The translations under genes and the position numbers were made by a program. Source: Planctomycetaceae bacterium (GTDB lineage Bacteria > Planctomycetota > Phycisphaerae > UBA1845 > UTPLA1). From it: a stretch of 39,515 nucleotides of DNA. Every line of letters starts with the position of its first letter. The stretch's first letter is position 1. The stretch covers positions 1-39,515 of the forward strand of contig WYBU01000070.1 of the NCBI GenBank assembly GCA_011525745.1. Direction: 5' to 3'. Below, in pieces: positions 7,523-15,537 of this stretch. The notes below the pieces were generated by a model. That model made no database searches, was not told the DNA's origin, and saw only the letters and a list, made by a program, of their open reading frames with translations.

Positions 7523-9640
7523 TCAGGGTCGCGGTTCGGATTTCCCGCCCGCACTCTTCGACTGCGCCTTCCATTGCTCCCACGCCGGCGTGTCGCGAAG
7601 GCGAGCAAACTCAGGCTGCCGCTCCGCCCTGATCGCCAAGTCGGGCTGCAACGCCACCGCCGCGCTCAACTCCGCCAGCGCTTCGACGTCGCGCTGCACG
7701 ACCGCGTAGCACGCCGCCAGCACGAACCGGATGCGCGGCTCATTGGGCTTGCGAAGCCGAGCCTGCTCCAGCGGACCCACCGCCTGCGCCGCGCTGTACA
7801 ACTCCAGTCGCGTTCGCCCCAGGCCGTAGAACGCCTCGCCGTCGGCCGGGTCGAGCCGCGTCAGGCGCACATACAACGGCTCGGCCTCGCGCCAACGTCC
7901 GGCCAGACACAGCGCGTTGGCCAGATTGCGCAGCGTTTCGCGGCTGGCCGGGCGGCGCTGCAGGTGAAGCTCATACGCCTCGATCGCCTCGGAGTAGCGC
8001 TTCAGTTCCACCAGCGCCGCGCCGAGGTGAAAGTGGCCCTCTTCGTCCGCGCCAGGTTGCGCCAACCCGCGAAGCGACTGTTCCAGCGCCTCTGCCGCGC
8101 GGCCTTCGGTCAGCAGCAGCTCCGCCAGCCGGAAATAGGCCTGGGAGTAGGTCGGCCGCAGCCGGATCGTCTCGTGCAGCAGCGATTTGGCCGCCGCCAG
8201 GTCTTCCGGCCGACCGCGATCGACCGCATGCCGCGCGTGATAGAACCGCTCGATGTGTGCGTTGGCCAGGCCTGCGCGAATGCCCGCTTCCTCCGGCGCA
8301 TAGCGAATGCGCTGCTCGGGTGACGTCAAATAGTCTTGAACCGAGCGCCAGTAGGTAAAGCTGTTTCGCCACGCTCCCTGCTGGGACCACGTTTTCGCGG
8401 CCAGCGCGATCAGCAGCAGGCAGAAACCGATCCGCAACGGCGAACAGAGTCGCGGAGTTGCGTGAAGCGCCAACCACGAAGCCAGGCCCAGTATCGGCAG
8501 CAGCATCGGCAGATAGACAAACCGGTCGGCCGCGATGGCCCCCATGAAGTCCACCGCCCCGATGACCGGCCCCATCAGCACGAAGTAGCCGCCCAGCGCC
8601 ACCAGCGCGCCGCGATGTCCGCGCCAGACGGTCGTCGCCAGCACGATGCCCAACGCCACTGCCGCCATCGCGCACAACAGAAAGGTCGGATGCGTCAGCG
8701 TCAACCACCCCTGCTGAAGCGGCATCGGATACTGCGGCGACAGCCAGGCCGGACACAGCAGCTTCCACAGATAAAACACTACGTTATGTCCAATGACCGC
8801 CGCGCCTTCCATCGGTCGATCCAGCACCGTCAGCTCGGCCCGACCCATCGACTGCGCCTGCGACACCAGCGCGATCCACCCGCCCAGCGCGGCCAGCGCC
8901 AGCAGCGGCAGCTTCTCCAGCACCGACCGCGCCGACAGTCGCCTGTACGGCCACCAATCCAGCGCCATCAGTACGATCGGCAGCAGCCAGCCGGTCGGCT
9001 TGGAGAGCATCGACAGCACGAAACAGACATGTGTCAGCAGCAGGGCGCCGGCGCCGCGCGTGCGGACGTAGCGGCCGTAGGTCAGAAACATCGCCAGGGC
9101 GAACGTCGTCGACAGCAGCGATTTACGCTGGCAGACCCACGCCACCGATTCGACATTGGCAGGATGCAATGCGAACAGCATCGCCGCGAAAAACGCGGCC
9201 GTCGAACCGGCCGACGGCGCCGACGTTGCCGCGCCCGGCCGGGCCATCGTCGCCAGCGTCTGACGCAGCCACAGAAACAGCAGGACTGCGTTCAGCGCGT
9301 GCAACAGCACGTTGGTGACGTGATAGACGAACGGCCGCGGCGGGACCGTGCCGTCGATGACGCGATCGAGCATCAGCGACGCCATTGTCAGCGGCTGGTA
9401 GTAACCCGCCACCGTCGTCGGATACAACACCTCGGTGAAGAAGGCCGCGAGCTTTTCCCAGCTCGGCGCGATGATGTAGGGGTTGTGCGTGACGTACTGG
9501 GGATCGTCGAGATTGACGAAATCCGACGAAAACGAGCGTGAATACAGCAGCACCGCCGCGGCGAACAGCGCGGCCGCCCGCGTGACGGTGCGCCGCCGGG
9601 CGATCGACGCATCGCTCCGATGATCGTGGGTGGTGCTCAC
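7523..9640 (-). CDS. TMTC-like polytopic membrane protein with C-terminal TPRs
   Basis: The 705-residue product has a GT-C-like membrane half (about residues 20-430) and a soluble tetratricopeptide half (about 475-670). After the first membrane segment comes FVNLDDPQYVTHNPYI; the paired Asp (about 45-46) are in the place of the catalytic acidic pair of GT-C enzymes, as in eukaryotic TMTC O-mannosyltransferases. At least five TPR units are visible, for example AYFRLAELLLTEGRAAEALE and HFHLGAALVELKRYSEAIEA. By analogy it may glycosylate exported proteins, with the TPRs binding substrate; this is inferred. GTG 9640 (MSTTHDHRSD) was preferred to GTG 9703, whose extension looks non-coding. A homologous architecture occurs at 33924-36416. 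Confidence 0.78.
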   Translation of the reverse strand: MSTTHDHRSDASIARRRTVTRAAALFAAAVLLYSRSFSSDFVNLDDPQYVTHNPYIIAPSWEKLAAFFTEVLYPTTVAGYYQPLTMASLMLDRVIDGTVPPRPFVYHVTNVLLHALNAVLLFLWLRQTLATMARPGAATSAPSAGSTAAFFAAMLFALHPANVESVAWVCQRKSLLSTTFALAMFLTYGRYVRTRGAGALLLTHVCFVLSMLSKPTGWLLPIVLMALDWWPYRRLSARSVLEKLPLLALAALGGWIALVSQAQSMGRAELTVLDRPMEGAAVIGHNVVFYLWKLLCPAWLSPQYPMPLQQGWLTLTHPTFLLCAMAAVALGIVLATTVWRGHRGALVALGGYFVLMGPVIGAVDFMGAIAADRFVYLPMLLPILGLASWLALHATPRLCSPLRIGFCLLLIALAAKTWSQQGAWRNSFTYWRSVQDYLTSPEQRIRYAPEEAGIRAGLANAHIERFYHARHAVDRGRPEDLAAAKSLLHETIRLRPTYSQAYFRLAELLLTEGRAAEALEQSLRGLAQPGADEEGHFHLGAALVELKRYSEAIEAYELHLQRRPASRETLRNLANALCLAGRWREAEPLYVRLTRLDPADGEAFYGLGRTRLELYSAAQAVGPLEQARLRKPNEPRIRFVLAACYAVVQRDVEALAELSAAVALQPDLAIRAERQPEFARLRDTPAWEQWKAQSKSAGGKSEPRP

Positions 9641-9711
9641 GCCGGAAAGTTGTAAGGAATCGCGCACACTTGAGCTACACGGATTGCCACAATCGTGCGC
9701 CACTCCGGCCT

Positions 9712-9777
9712 GGCATGGCCAGACCCTCGCGAAGCACCCCTCGCGGGCGTCGGCCGGCGCGAGGGCTTGGCCATGCC
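9712..9777. repeat. Inverted repeat, family B copy 2
   Basis: GGCATGGCCAGACCCTCGC (9712-9730) and GCGAGGGCTTGGCCATGCC (9759-9777) are almost perfectly complementary, with one mismatch, around a 28-base loop. It lies between the TPR protein gene start and the end of the lipoprotein gene, so it could fold in the leader of the TPR gene transcript. It is the best-preserved of three related hairpins in the window. Confidence 0.7.
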
Positions 9778-9828
9778 GCCCGCCGCATCGCTCTCACTGC
9801 CGCCGTCCGCACGAAACCATGCGCCGAA

Positions 9829-10287
9829 TCACGGCGACACGCGCGATTCCATCGACCCCTCGCGCCACGAGCCGGTCGTCATCGTGCGCTCGGATGTCAT
9901 CGGCCGCGCGATCGCCTCGACCGAACGGCCGTATCGCGGCGCATCATACACGTCGCCCACGTCGGCCGTGCGGCCAATGCCCACGACCGACTCCATGCTG
10001 CGGCCCGCGCGCCCGGTCGCTGCGGCGCCGCGCTCCTGCCAGTCGCCGGCCACACCGGTTTGTTCATTCCCCACGCTGCTCTGCATCGTGCCGCCGTAGC
10101 GTCCGACGGAAAGCGTGTTTGACGGGGTGCGCGGCTTTTCGCGCGGCTGATGCCAGAAGCGGCCGTCCGTCCACGGATTCGAGCAGCCCGCCGGCGACAG
10201 GGCAACCAGCAGGCAAGTCAGTCGGATCGCGTCGCTGCCCGCAGCGCGTCGTCCGGCCGGCGTCATTCGACACAATTGTTTCATCAC
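9829..10287 (-). CDS. Small predicted lipoprotein, function unknown
   Basis: The product has about 152 residues. A signal region (about 20-34, IRLTCLLVALSPAG) ends at Cys35, resembling a lipoprotein signal although Pro sits where Leu is usual. The remainder is polar, rich in Gly, Arg, Ser and Thr, probably disordered, with no recognised domain. GTG 10287 lies one base from the TGA of the upstream M50 protease gene and ATG 10284 follows at once. AAGGAA about 10 bases upstream could serve either, so translation is probably coupled to the protease gene. It is the last gene of the Nudix-M50-lipoprotein set. Confidence 0.6.
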   Translation of the reverse strand: MMKQLCRMTPAGRRAAGSDAIRLTCLLVALSPAGCSNPWTDGRFWHQPREKPRTPSNTLSVGRYGGTMQSSVGNEQTGVAGDWQERGAAATGRAGRSMESVVGIGRTADVGDVYDAPRYGRSVEAIARPMTSERTMTTGSWREGSMESRVSP

Positions 10288-10288
10288 G

Positions 10289-11371
10289 TCACAGTTCCTT
10301 TGGCGGCAACGAGCCGAGCATGGCTCGATCGCGCTGACGCTGCCTTTCCGTGGCTGTTTCCAGCGTGCGGCGCTCGCCGCGCGTCAGGCTGGCCAGTCCC
10401 AGCTCATGGACCTTAGCGAGAATTCGATCGACTTCGGCCTGCTCCGCCGCCAGTTGCTCGGCGCGCCGCCGCATCGCCTGCTCGGCCTTGCGTCGACGCC
10501 GCCGCGCCAGCCAGCCTTCGCGCCGCGGCCGCTCCGACGGTATGGTCGAATACCCGCCATCGAAATCATACCCGAAGGCGTTGTCGTCGCCGAGCAGTCC
10601 GGCGCGGTATGCCATCCGCTCCTGATAGCAAACCAGGTAGCCCATGATGGCCAGTCCGACCAGGATGAAGCGCCCCCCCATCAGGCCATACAGCCCCATC
10701 ACAACCGCCGCTACCATGCCGATGGCCGCGGTCGCCGCCGTGGCCCGCGCGTAGCCCAGGCGCGACCAGAGGGCGCACTGCACCATGCGGCCGCCGTCCA
10801 TCGGATACATGGGCCACAGATTGAACAGGAACAGATACAGATTGACCTCGAAAAGCAGGGACGCCCACACGGTCGGGCTGATCCACGTCAGTGCTTCGGA
10901 CGAGGCGCCGCGAAAGATCTGAAACAGCTCGACGTCGCCCGAGCGCGCCAGTCCCGTTTGCAGCACCAGCCACGTCAGCCCCACGATGACGACGTTGACC
11001 AGCGGCCCGCAGACGACGGTGACGAACTGAGGCCACGGCGCGCGCGGCGCATCCACCATCGCCAGCCCGCCCAGCGGCCACATCAGCACCTCGTGGGCCG
11101 AGCCGCCCACGCGCCGCGCCGCGAAACAGTGGCCCAGTTCGTGCAGAAAGACGCAGCCGAACAGGATGAACAGCCATTGCAGAACAAACAGGAACGCCGA
11201 GCCGGCCGTCAGCAACTCCAGCACGATGAAAAGAATGAACAGCATGTGTACGCGGACGCGAATGCCCGCGATGCGCGCCACCGTCGGCGCCCACGTCAGC
11301 GGATTGTCGGCGAAGCGGCCGCGCCCGCCGCCGTATGAATCATCCGCATAAGGTCGTTCGTGCCAGCTCAT
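10289..11371 (-). CDS. M50 (site-2-type) intramembrane metalloprotease
   Basis: The 360-residue membrane protein carries the zinc-binding HELGH (77-81) inside a hydrophobic segment and the second motif MDGGR (192-196, Asp193 as third ligand), the two hallmarks of peptidase family M50. The membrane core (about 40-260) lacks PDZ and CBS domains, unlike RseP or SpoIVFB types, and resembles compact S2P-like enzymes that cleave membrane segments of regulators. A basic linker (about 285-310) is followed by DRILAKVHELGLASLTRGER, resembling the short module found at the C-end of many bacterial rhomboid proteases. Its ATG overlaps the Nudix stop (ATGA, 11368-11371) and its stop is one base from the lipoprotein start, so the three are translationally coupled. 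The substrate is unknown. Confidence 0.88.
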   Translation of the reverse strand: MSWHERPYADDSYGGGRGRFADNPLTWAPTVARIAGIRVRVHMLFILFIVLELLTAGSAFLFVLQWLFILFGCVFLHELGHCFAARRVGGSAHEVLMWPLGGLAMVDAPRAPWPQFVTVVCGPLVNVVIVGLTWLVLQTGLARSGDVELFQIFRGASSEALTWISPTVWASLLFEVNLYLFLFNLWPMYPMDGGRMVQCALWSRLGYARATAATAAIGMVAAVVMGLYGLMGGRFILVGLAIMGYLVCYQERMAYRAGLLGDDNAFGYDFDGGYSTIPSERPRREGWLARRRRRKAEQAMRRRAEQLAAEQAEVDRILAKVHELGLASLTRGERRTLETATERQRQRDRAMLGSLPPKEL

Positions 11372-11916
11372 GCCCGCTGCCCTCCGCGCAGGCGATACAT
11401 CAACAGCGCCACGATCGACTTGGCGTCCTCGATCTCGCCTCGGGCGGCTCGTGCCGCGGCGTCGTCGAGCGTCAACTTTTCAATCGACTCGATCATCTCA
11501 TCGGCCGTCGGCCCCGGCGGCGTCGGCGTCAGACCGGTCGCCACGTACGCGATGATGTGCTCGGAGAGAATGCCGGGCGAGGGGTACAGGCTGCACAGAA
11601 GCTCCAGCCGATCGGCGCGATAGCCCACTTCCTCCTCCAATTCGCGCACCGCGCACGCCTCAGGCGATTCGCCCGCCACGTCGCGGGTCCCCGCGGGAAA
11701 CTCCAGCAGGCTCTTGCCCACTGCCGCACGGTACTGACGCAGCATGACGACGCGACCGTCATCGAGCACGGGCAGAACCACGACCGCGCCGGGATGCACG
11801 ACGACTTCGCGCGTGCGCGTCCGGCCGTCCGAGCCGGTGACCGACAGTCGCTGCACGGAGAATTTGCGACATTCCAGCAGCGTTTCGACGGTTTTCACAA
11901 CGGGCGCGGACGTCAT
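11368..11916 (-). CDS. Nudix hydrolase, ADP-ribose pyrophosphatase-like
   Basis: The 182-residue protein has a Nudix box at about 76-99: Gly76, Glu83, then RELEEEVGY from Arg91. The Gly-to-first-Glu spacing is one residue longer than the classical Gx5E, a variant also seen in actinobacterial ADP-ribose pyrophosphatases (GLLDVAGE type). The upstream VVMLRQYR and EFPAG pieces are typical of ADP-sugar hydrolases, which cut ADP-ribose to AMP and ribose-5-phosphate with Mg2+ bound by the Nudix Glu residues. The ATG at 11916 has a GAGGT ribosome site 5 bases upstream. It overlaps the M50 gene by 4 bases and starts 86 bases after the phosphoesterase gene, so all four minus-strand genes may form one unit. 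Confidence 0.85.
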   Translation of the reverse strand: MTSAPVVKTVETLLECRKFSVQRLSVTGSDGRTRTREVVVHPGAVVVLPVLDDGRVVMLRQYRAAVGKSLLEFPAGTRDVAGESPEACAVRELEEEVGYRADRLELLCSLYPSPGILSEHIIAYVATGLTPTPPGPTADEMIESIEKLTLDDAAARAARGEIEDAKSIVALLMYRLRGGQRA

Positions 11917-12002
11917 CGGGACCTCAGCCGCAGGTCGGTTGCCCCATTATAGGAATTGTCGTCGCGAGGATGAAACGGCATGCCGCGGCGGACGGTGGCC
12001 GC

Positions 12003-13289
12003 TCACGGCTTCTCGATGACGATCCGATCCAGCTCCACGCCGTCGATATCCACCTGCGACAGAATCAGCGCCGTCGCCGTCACGTCGACTTTCGTGAAGC
12101 TGAACACGCGATCGTTGAATGCCGCGATGTACGCCGGCGCTTCCTCCAGCTCGCCGTACAAGCTCACGCCGCCGGCCCCCGTCACGATGTACACCGAGCC
12201 GTGCTCACCCGGCCCGGCCGGCCGGCCCTCGCGCAGCGGGACCGTCCGCTCATAGAGGTGGTTGTGCCCGCTGAACACGACATCGACGCCGGTTGCGTCA
12301 AAGACCGGCACGAAGATGTCGCGCACGAAGGCCTGGCTCGGCTCCTTGTGCACCGCGCCGCCGGTGTAGGGCGGATGATGAAAAAAGACGAAGCGCCACG
12401 TGGGCGCCGGATCGGACAGCACGCCGTGCAGCCACGGCGCGACGACGTCGCGCATCTGCTGCTCGCTCACGATCCCCTTCGACTCGGCCCGGTTGGTGTC
12501 CAGCGACACGAACCGCGCATCGCCGAAGTCGAACCAGTAGTTCAGCTCCGGCGTCAGGCCCGCCGGCCCGTTCTCGGGCAGCACAAAGGCGTCGCGATAC
12601 GGCTCGGCACGCGGCGTGCCATAATCGTGGTTGCCGAGTGACGGCATGAACGCCGCCGCCTCGAACAGCCGCGCGTAGGGATCGAACAGATTGCGCTTGT
12701 AGAAAATCGCCTCGCCGCCGGGATAAATCACGTCGCCGGTGTGAATGGCCAGGTCCGGCCGGACGGCCGCCATGCGGTCGGCCAGCTCAAACTGGCTGTT
12801 TGTCCCGCCGCCGGAGTCGCCGAACGCCACGAAGCGAAGCGGCTCGCCGCGCCGCTTGATCGCCGTCGTGGTCCGCGGCCGGCCGAGCGACACAATGCGG
12901 CCCATCAGCCCCGGATTGTGCAGGTCGTACAAGATCGGCGGCGTCAGGCCGGCAACGTCCAGCCGGGCGGCCAGAAAGTTCCCCGGCCCGAACGTCGCCT
13001 GCGCGCGGCGTGGCGCGCCGTCGGCGCCGCTGAACAGCACTTCGCCCGACTCGCACGGCCGCCCGCCCGATTCGGCCGACCACACGGCCAGCAGTTCGCC
13101 GTCGCCGCCGACGTGCAGCATCGGCCCGACGACCAGCCGCGGACGTTGAAACTCGTCGAGCAGAAAACAACCGCCGGCGGCGGCGCATGCGCCCAGAGCG
13201 CCGAGCAGCCACAACCGCGCGCCGCCGAAGCGGACACGGTTAGCGCCCGGTTTGCGGCGCGCCAGTGGAAGAACATGTCTCACTCGCAT
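12003..13289 (-). CDS. Exported metallophosphoesterase, purple acid phosphatase-like
   Basis: The 428-residue protein has the calcineurin-like metal-site motifs in order: GDSG (157-160), GDVIY (185-189), GNHDYG (219-224), HHPPY (304-308) and GHNHLYER (341-348). These residues bind a two-metal centre for phosphate-ester hydrolysis. An N-terminal beta domain (about 50-145) precedes the catalytic domain, as in purple acid phosphatases. A basic stretch and a hydrophobic Ala-rich segment (about 26-42) ending in GGC suggest export, perhaps as a lipoprotein anchored at Cys41. The natural substrate is unknown. ATG 13289 is divergent from the mutase gene (start 13413), so the 123-base gap should hold both promoters; none is clear by eye. 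Confidence 0.85.
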   Translation of the reverse strand: MRVRHVLPLARRKPGANRVRFGGARLWLLGALGACAAAGGCFLLDEFQRPRLVVGPMLHVGGDGELLAVWSAESGGRPCESGEVLFSGADGAPRRAQATFGPGNFLAARLDVAGLTPPILYDLHNPGLMGRIVSLGRPRTTTAIKRRGEPLRFVAFGDSGGGTNSQFELADRMAAVRPDLAIHTGDVIYPGGEAIFYKRNLFDPYARLFEAAAFMPSLGNHDYGTPRAEPYRDAFVLPENGPAGLTPELNYWFDFGDARFVSLDTNRAESKGIVSEQQMRDVVAPWLHGVLSDPAPTWRFVFFHHPPYTGGAVHKEPSQAFVRDIFVPVFDATGVDVVFSGHNHLYERTVPLREGRPAGPGEHGSVYIVTGAGGVSLYGELEEAPAYIAAFNDRVFSFTKVDVTATALILSQVDIDGVELDRIVIEKP

Positions 13290-13412
13290 CGGGTGCCATC
13301 ATACACCTCGACGCCGCATCGTTGAACCCTGCCCATCCGCGCCGCTATGATGCCGTATCAAGCGACCTGCCGGGCGACGGAGTGGGTCCATCCACTATCG
13401 GAAAACATCAGC

Positions 13413-15032
13413 ATGGCCACGCAACTCGAACACCAGCACGTACGCGACATCGAACGACACACGACGATCTCCGGGCGGCCGTTGAAAACGGTTTACCGGC
13501 CCGTGGACATCGCCGAGATGATCTACGAATACAGCCTGGGCGATCCCGGGCAGTATCCCTTCACGCGCGGCGTTCATCCCGAGATGCACCGCCGGCGGTT
13601 GTGGACGATGCGGCAGTTCGCCGGTTTCGGGGCGGCGCGGCAGACGAACGAGCGATTCAAGTTCCTGCTGTCGCGCGGGCAGACCGGGCTTTCCACCGCC
13701 TTCGACCTGCCCACGCTCATGGGGCGCGACGCCGACGATCCGCTGAGCATCGGCGAAGTCGGCCGCTGCGGCGTGTCGATCTCGTCGCTGGCCGACATGG
13801 AGACGCTGTTCGACGGCATCGACCTGGGCGAAGTGAGCGTCAGCAAGACGATCAACGCGCCGGCCGCCATCGTGCTGGCCTACTTCATCGCCACGGCCGA
13901 CAAGCAGGGCGTGCCGCGCGATCAGCTCCGCGGCACCTGTCAGAACGACATCCTCAAGGAGTTTCACGCCCAGAACGAGTACGTGTATCCGCCCGAGGCG
14001 TCGGTGCGGCTGGTGATCGACACGATCGAGTTCTGCATGAAGGAGCTGCCGCAGTACAACCCGGTCAGCATCAGCGGCTACCACATCCGCGAGGCCGGCA
14101 GCACGGCGGCGCAGGAGCTGGCGTTCACGATCCGCGACGGCGTCGAATACGTCGAATGGTGCGTGAAGCGCGGGCTGTATGTCGACGATTTCGCGCCGCG
14201 GCTCTCGTTCTTCTTCAACTCGCACAACGACTTTTTCGAGGAAATCGCCAAGTTCCGCGCCGCCCGCCGCCTGTGGGCGCGGCTGATGCGCGAGCGGTTC
14301 GGCGCCGCCAATGACCGTTCTTGCTGGCTGCGCTTCCACGCCCAGACGGCCGGGTGCAGCCTGTACGGCAAGCAGGTGCACAACAACATCGTGCGCACTT
14401 CCTATCAGGCAATGGCGGCGGTGCTGGGCGGCTGCCAGAGCCTGCACACCAACAGCATGGACGAGACGCTGGCATTGCCGACCGAGCATGCGGTGACGGT
14501 CGCGCTGCGGACGCAGCAGGTGCTGGCGCACGAGACGGGCGTGACGAACACGGTCGATCCGCTGGGCGGCAGCTACTTCGTCGAAACACTGACCAACGAA
14601 CTGGAGGCCGAGGCGCTGGACTACATCCGCCGCATCGACGAGATGGGCGGCATGATTCCCGCGATCGAGAACGGCTTCGTGCGGCGCGAGATCGCCGACG
14701 CGGCGTTTAAGTACAGCCAGGCCGTCGAGCGCAAGCGCAAGATCGTTGTCAGCGTCAACGACTACTTCGACGATGACGGGCCGCCGGTCAAGTTGCTTAA
14801 GATCGAAGCCGCCGTCGAGACCGAGGCCGCCGCGTCGGTTCGAGCACTGCGACAGCGGCGTGATGCGGCCGCGGTCGCGCGCACGCTGGCGTGCGTCACC
14901 GAAGAGGCGAAGGCCGGCCGCAACGTCATGCCCGCGTTGATCGACGCCGCCAAGGCCTACGCCACGCTGGGCGAAACGGTCAACGCACTGGCCGACGCCT
15001 TCGGCCGCTTCGACGGCGGGCCGTTGTGGTAA
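13413..15032 (+). CDS. Coenzyme-B12 acyl-CoA mutase large subunit, isobutyryl-CoA mutase-type active site
   Basis: The product has 539 residues and aligns along its length with the catalytic (TIM-barrel) part of methylmalonyl-CoA mutase, with FTRG, GLSTAFDLPT, QNDILKEF, SISGYH, LHTNSMDE and NTVDPLGGSYF. It ends where the short large subunits end, without the B12-binding domain (no DxHxxG), so it needs a separate small subunit that is not in the window. Against P. shermanii MutB all landmarks are offset by 20: Tyr243-His244 is Tyr223-His224, but Tyr89 is Phe69 and Arg207 is Gln187. Phe/Gln is the known signature of isobutyryl-CoA mutase, so isobutyryl-/n-butyryl-CoA interconversion is more likely than succinyl-/methylmalonyl-CoA. 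ATG 13413 was chosen because similarity starts after it; the frame also has an ATG at 13347. Confidence 0.85.
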   Translation: MATQLEHQHVRDIERHTTISGRPLKTVYRPVDIAEMIYEYSLGDPGQYPFTRGVHPEMHRRRLWTMRQFAGFGAARQTNERFKFLLSRGQTGLSTAFDLPTLMGRDADDPLSIGEVGRCGVSISSLADMETLFDGIDLGEVSVSKTINAPAAIVLAYFIATADKQGVPRDQLRGTCQNDILKEFHAQNEYVYPPEASVRLVIDTIEFCMKELPQYNPVSISGYHIREAGSTAAQELAFTIRDGVEYVEWCVKRGLYVDDFAPRLSFFFNSHNDFFEEIAKFRAARRLWARLMRERFGAANDRSCWLRFHAQTAGCSLYGKQVHNNIVRTSYQAMAAVLGGCQSLHTNSMDETLALPTEHAVTVALRTQQVLAHETGVTNTVDPLGGSYFVETLTNELEAEALDYIRRIDEMGGMIPAIENGFVRREIADAAFKYSQAVERKRKIVVSVNDYFDDDGPPVKLLKIEAAVETEAAASVRALRQRRDAAAVARTLACVTEEAKAGRNVMPALIDAAKAYATLGETVNALADAFGRFDGGPLW

Positions 15033-15053
15033 GGATGGAAGTTTGTTTTCCAG

Positions 15054-15082
15054 TTGACAATGGAAGAGATGATCCATAAGCT
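15054..15082 (+). promoter_or_regulatory. Possible sigma-70-type promoter for the 15127-16121 gene pair
   Basis: A perfect -35 box TTGACA (15054-15059) is followed after 17 bases by a weak -10 candidate TAAGCT (15077-15082). It lies just after the mutase stop and 45 bases before the next ATG. The poor -10 keeps confidence low. Confidence 0.3.
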
Positions 15083-15126
15083 CGCCAAGCCGCTGGCGCC
15101 GATAAAGTCGATAGGTATCACAGCAC

Positions 15127-15537
15127 ATGGCGAAGCAGCCGCCGAATGGCACAAAGAACCGCAAAGTATCTGAATCTGAGCTTCGCGCGTTCAAGCTCAA
15201 TCTGATAGGCATCGCCATTCGAAGGGGCTGCGACCTAATTGGGTATGCTATTATTGGCTGGACAATCTACGCGTGCGTGGCTCAAATTGCGGGGAAGACG
15301 ACGGCGTTTCAACTTGCGTTTGAGGCCCTCGCAGACCTTAAGGCATCCGAGTACTTCGCGTGGGCGCTCGTGCTGTTGTTCGGTTCAACGACACTTGCGT
15401 TACACCGTTCTCGAAAGAACATCATTGCGCGCTATCATCCATATAGGAAGATGTTTGAGGAGCAGCATGATCCGAATCGCGGCACGAGCGGCTTGACCCT
15501 GCAAGGTGATTCATCGCCGGAGGATCGTTTACCATGA
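15127..15537 (+). CDS. Small membrane protein, unknown, first of an overlapping pair
   Basis: I do not recognise a family. The 136-residue product has a basic, polar N-terminus (1-27), a hydrophobic segment at about 33-58, a second at about 74-92 and a charged tail with HRSRKN and YHPYRKMFEEQ. This predicts two membrane spans with both ends in the cytoplasm. The DNA is visibly less GC-rich (around half G+C by eye) than flanking genes and uses more A/T-ending codons, which may mean later acquisition. The stop overlaps the next start (ATGA, 15534-15537), so the two are translationally coupled and probably work together. Confidence 0.6.
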   Translation: MAKQPPNGTKNRKVSESELRAFKLNLIGIAIRRGCDLIGYAIIGWTIYACVAQIAGKTTAFQLAFEALADLKASEYFAWALVLLFGSTTLALHRSRKNIIARYHPYRKMFEEQHDPNRGTSGLTLQGDSSPEDRLP

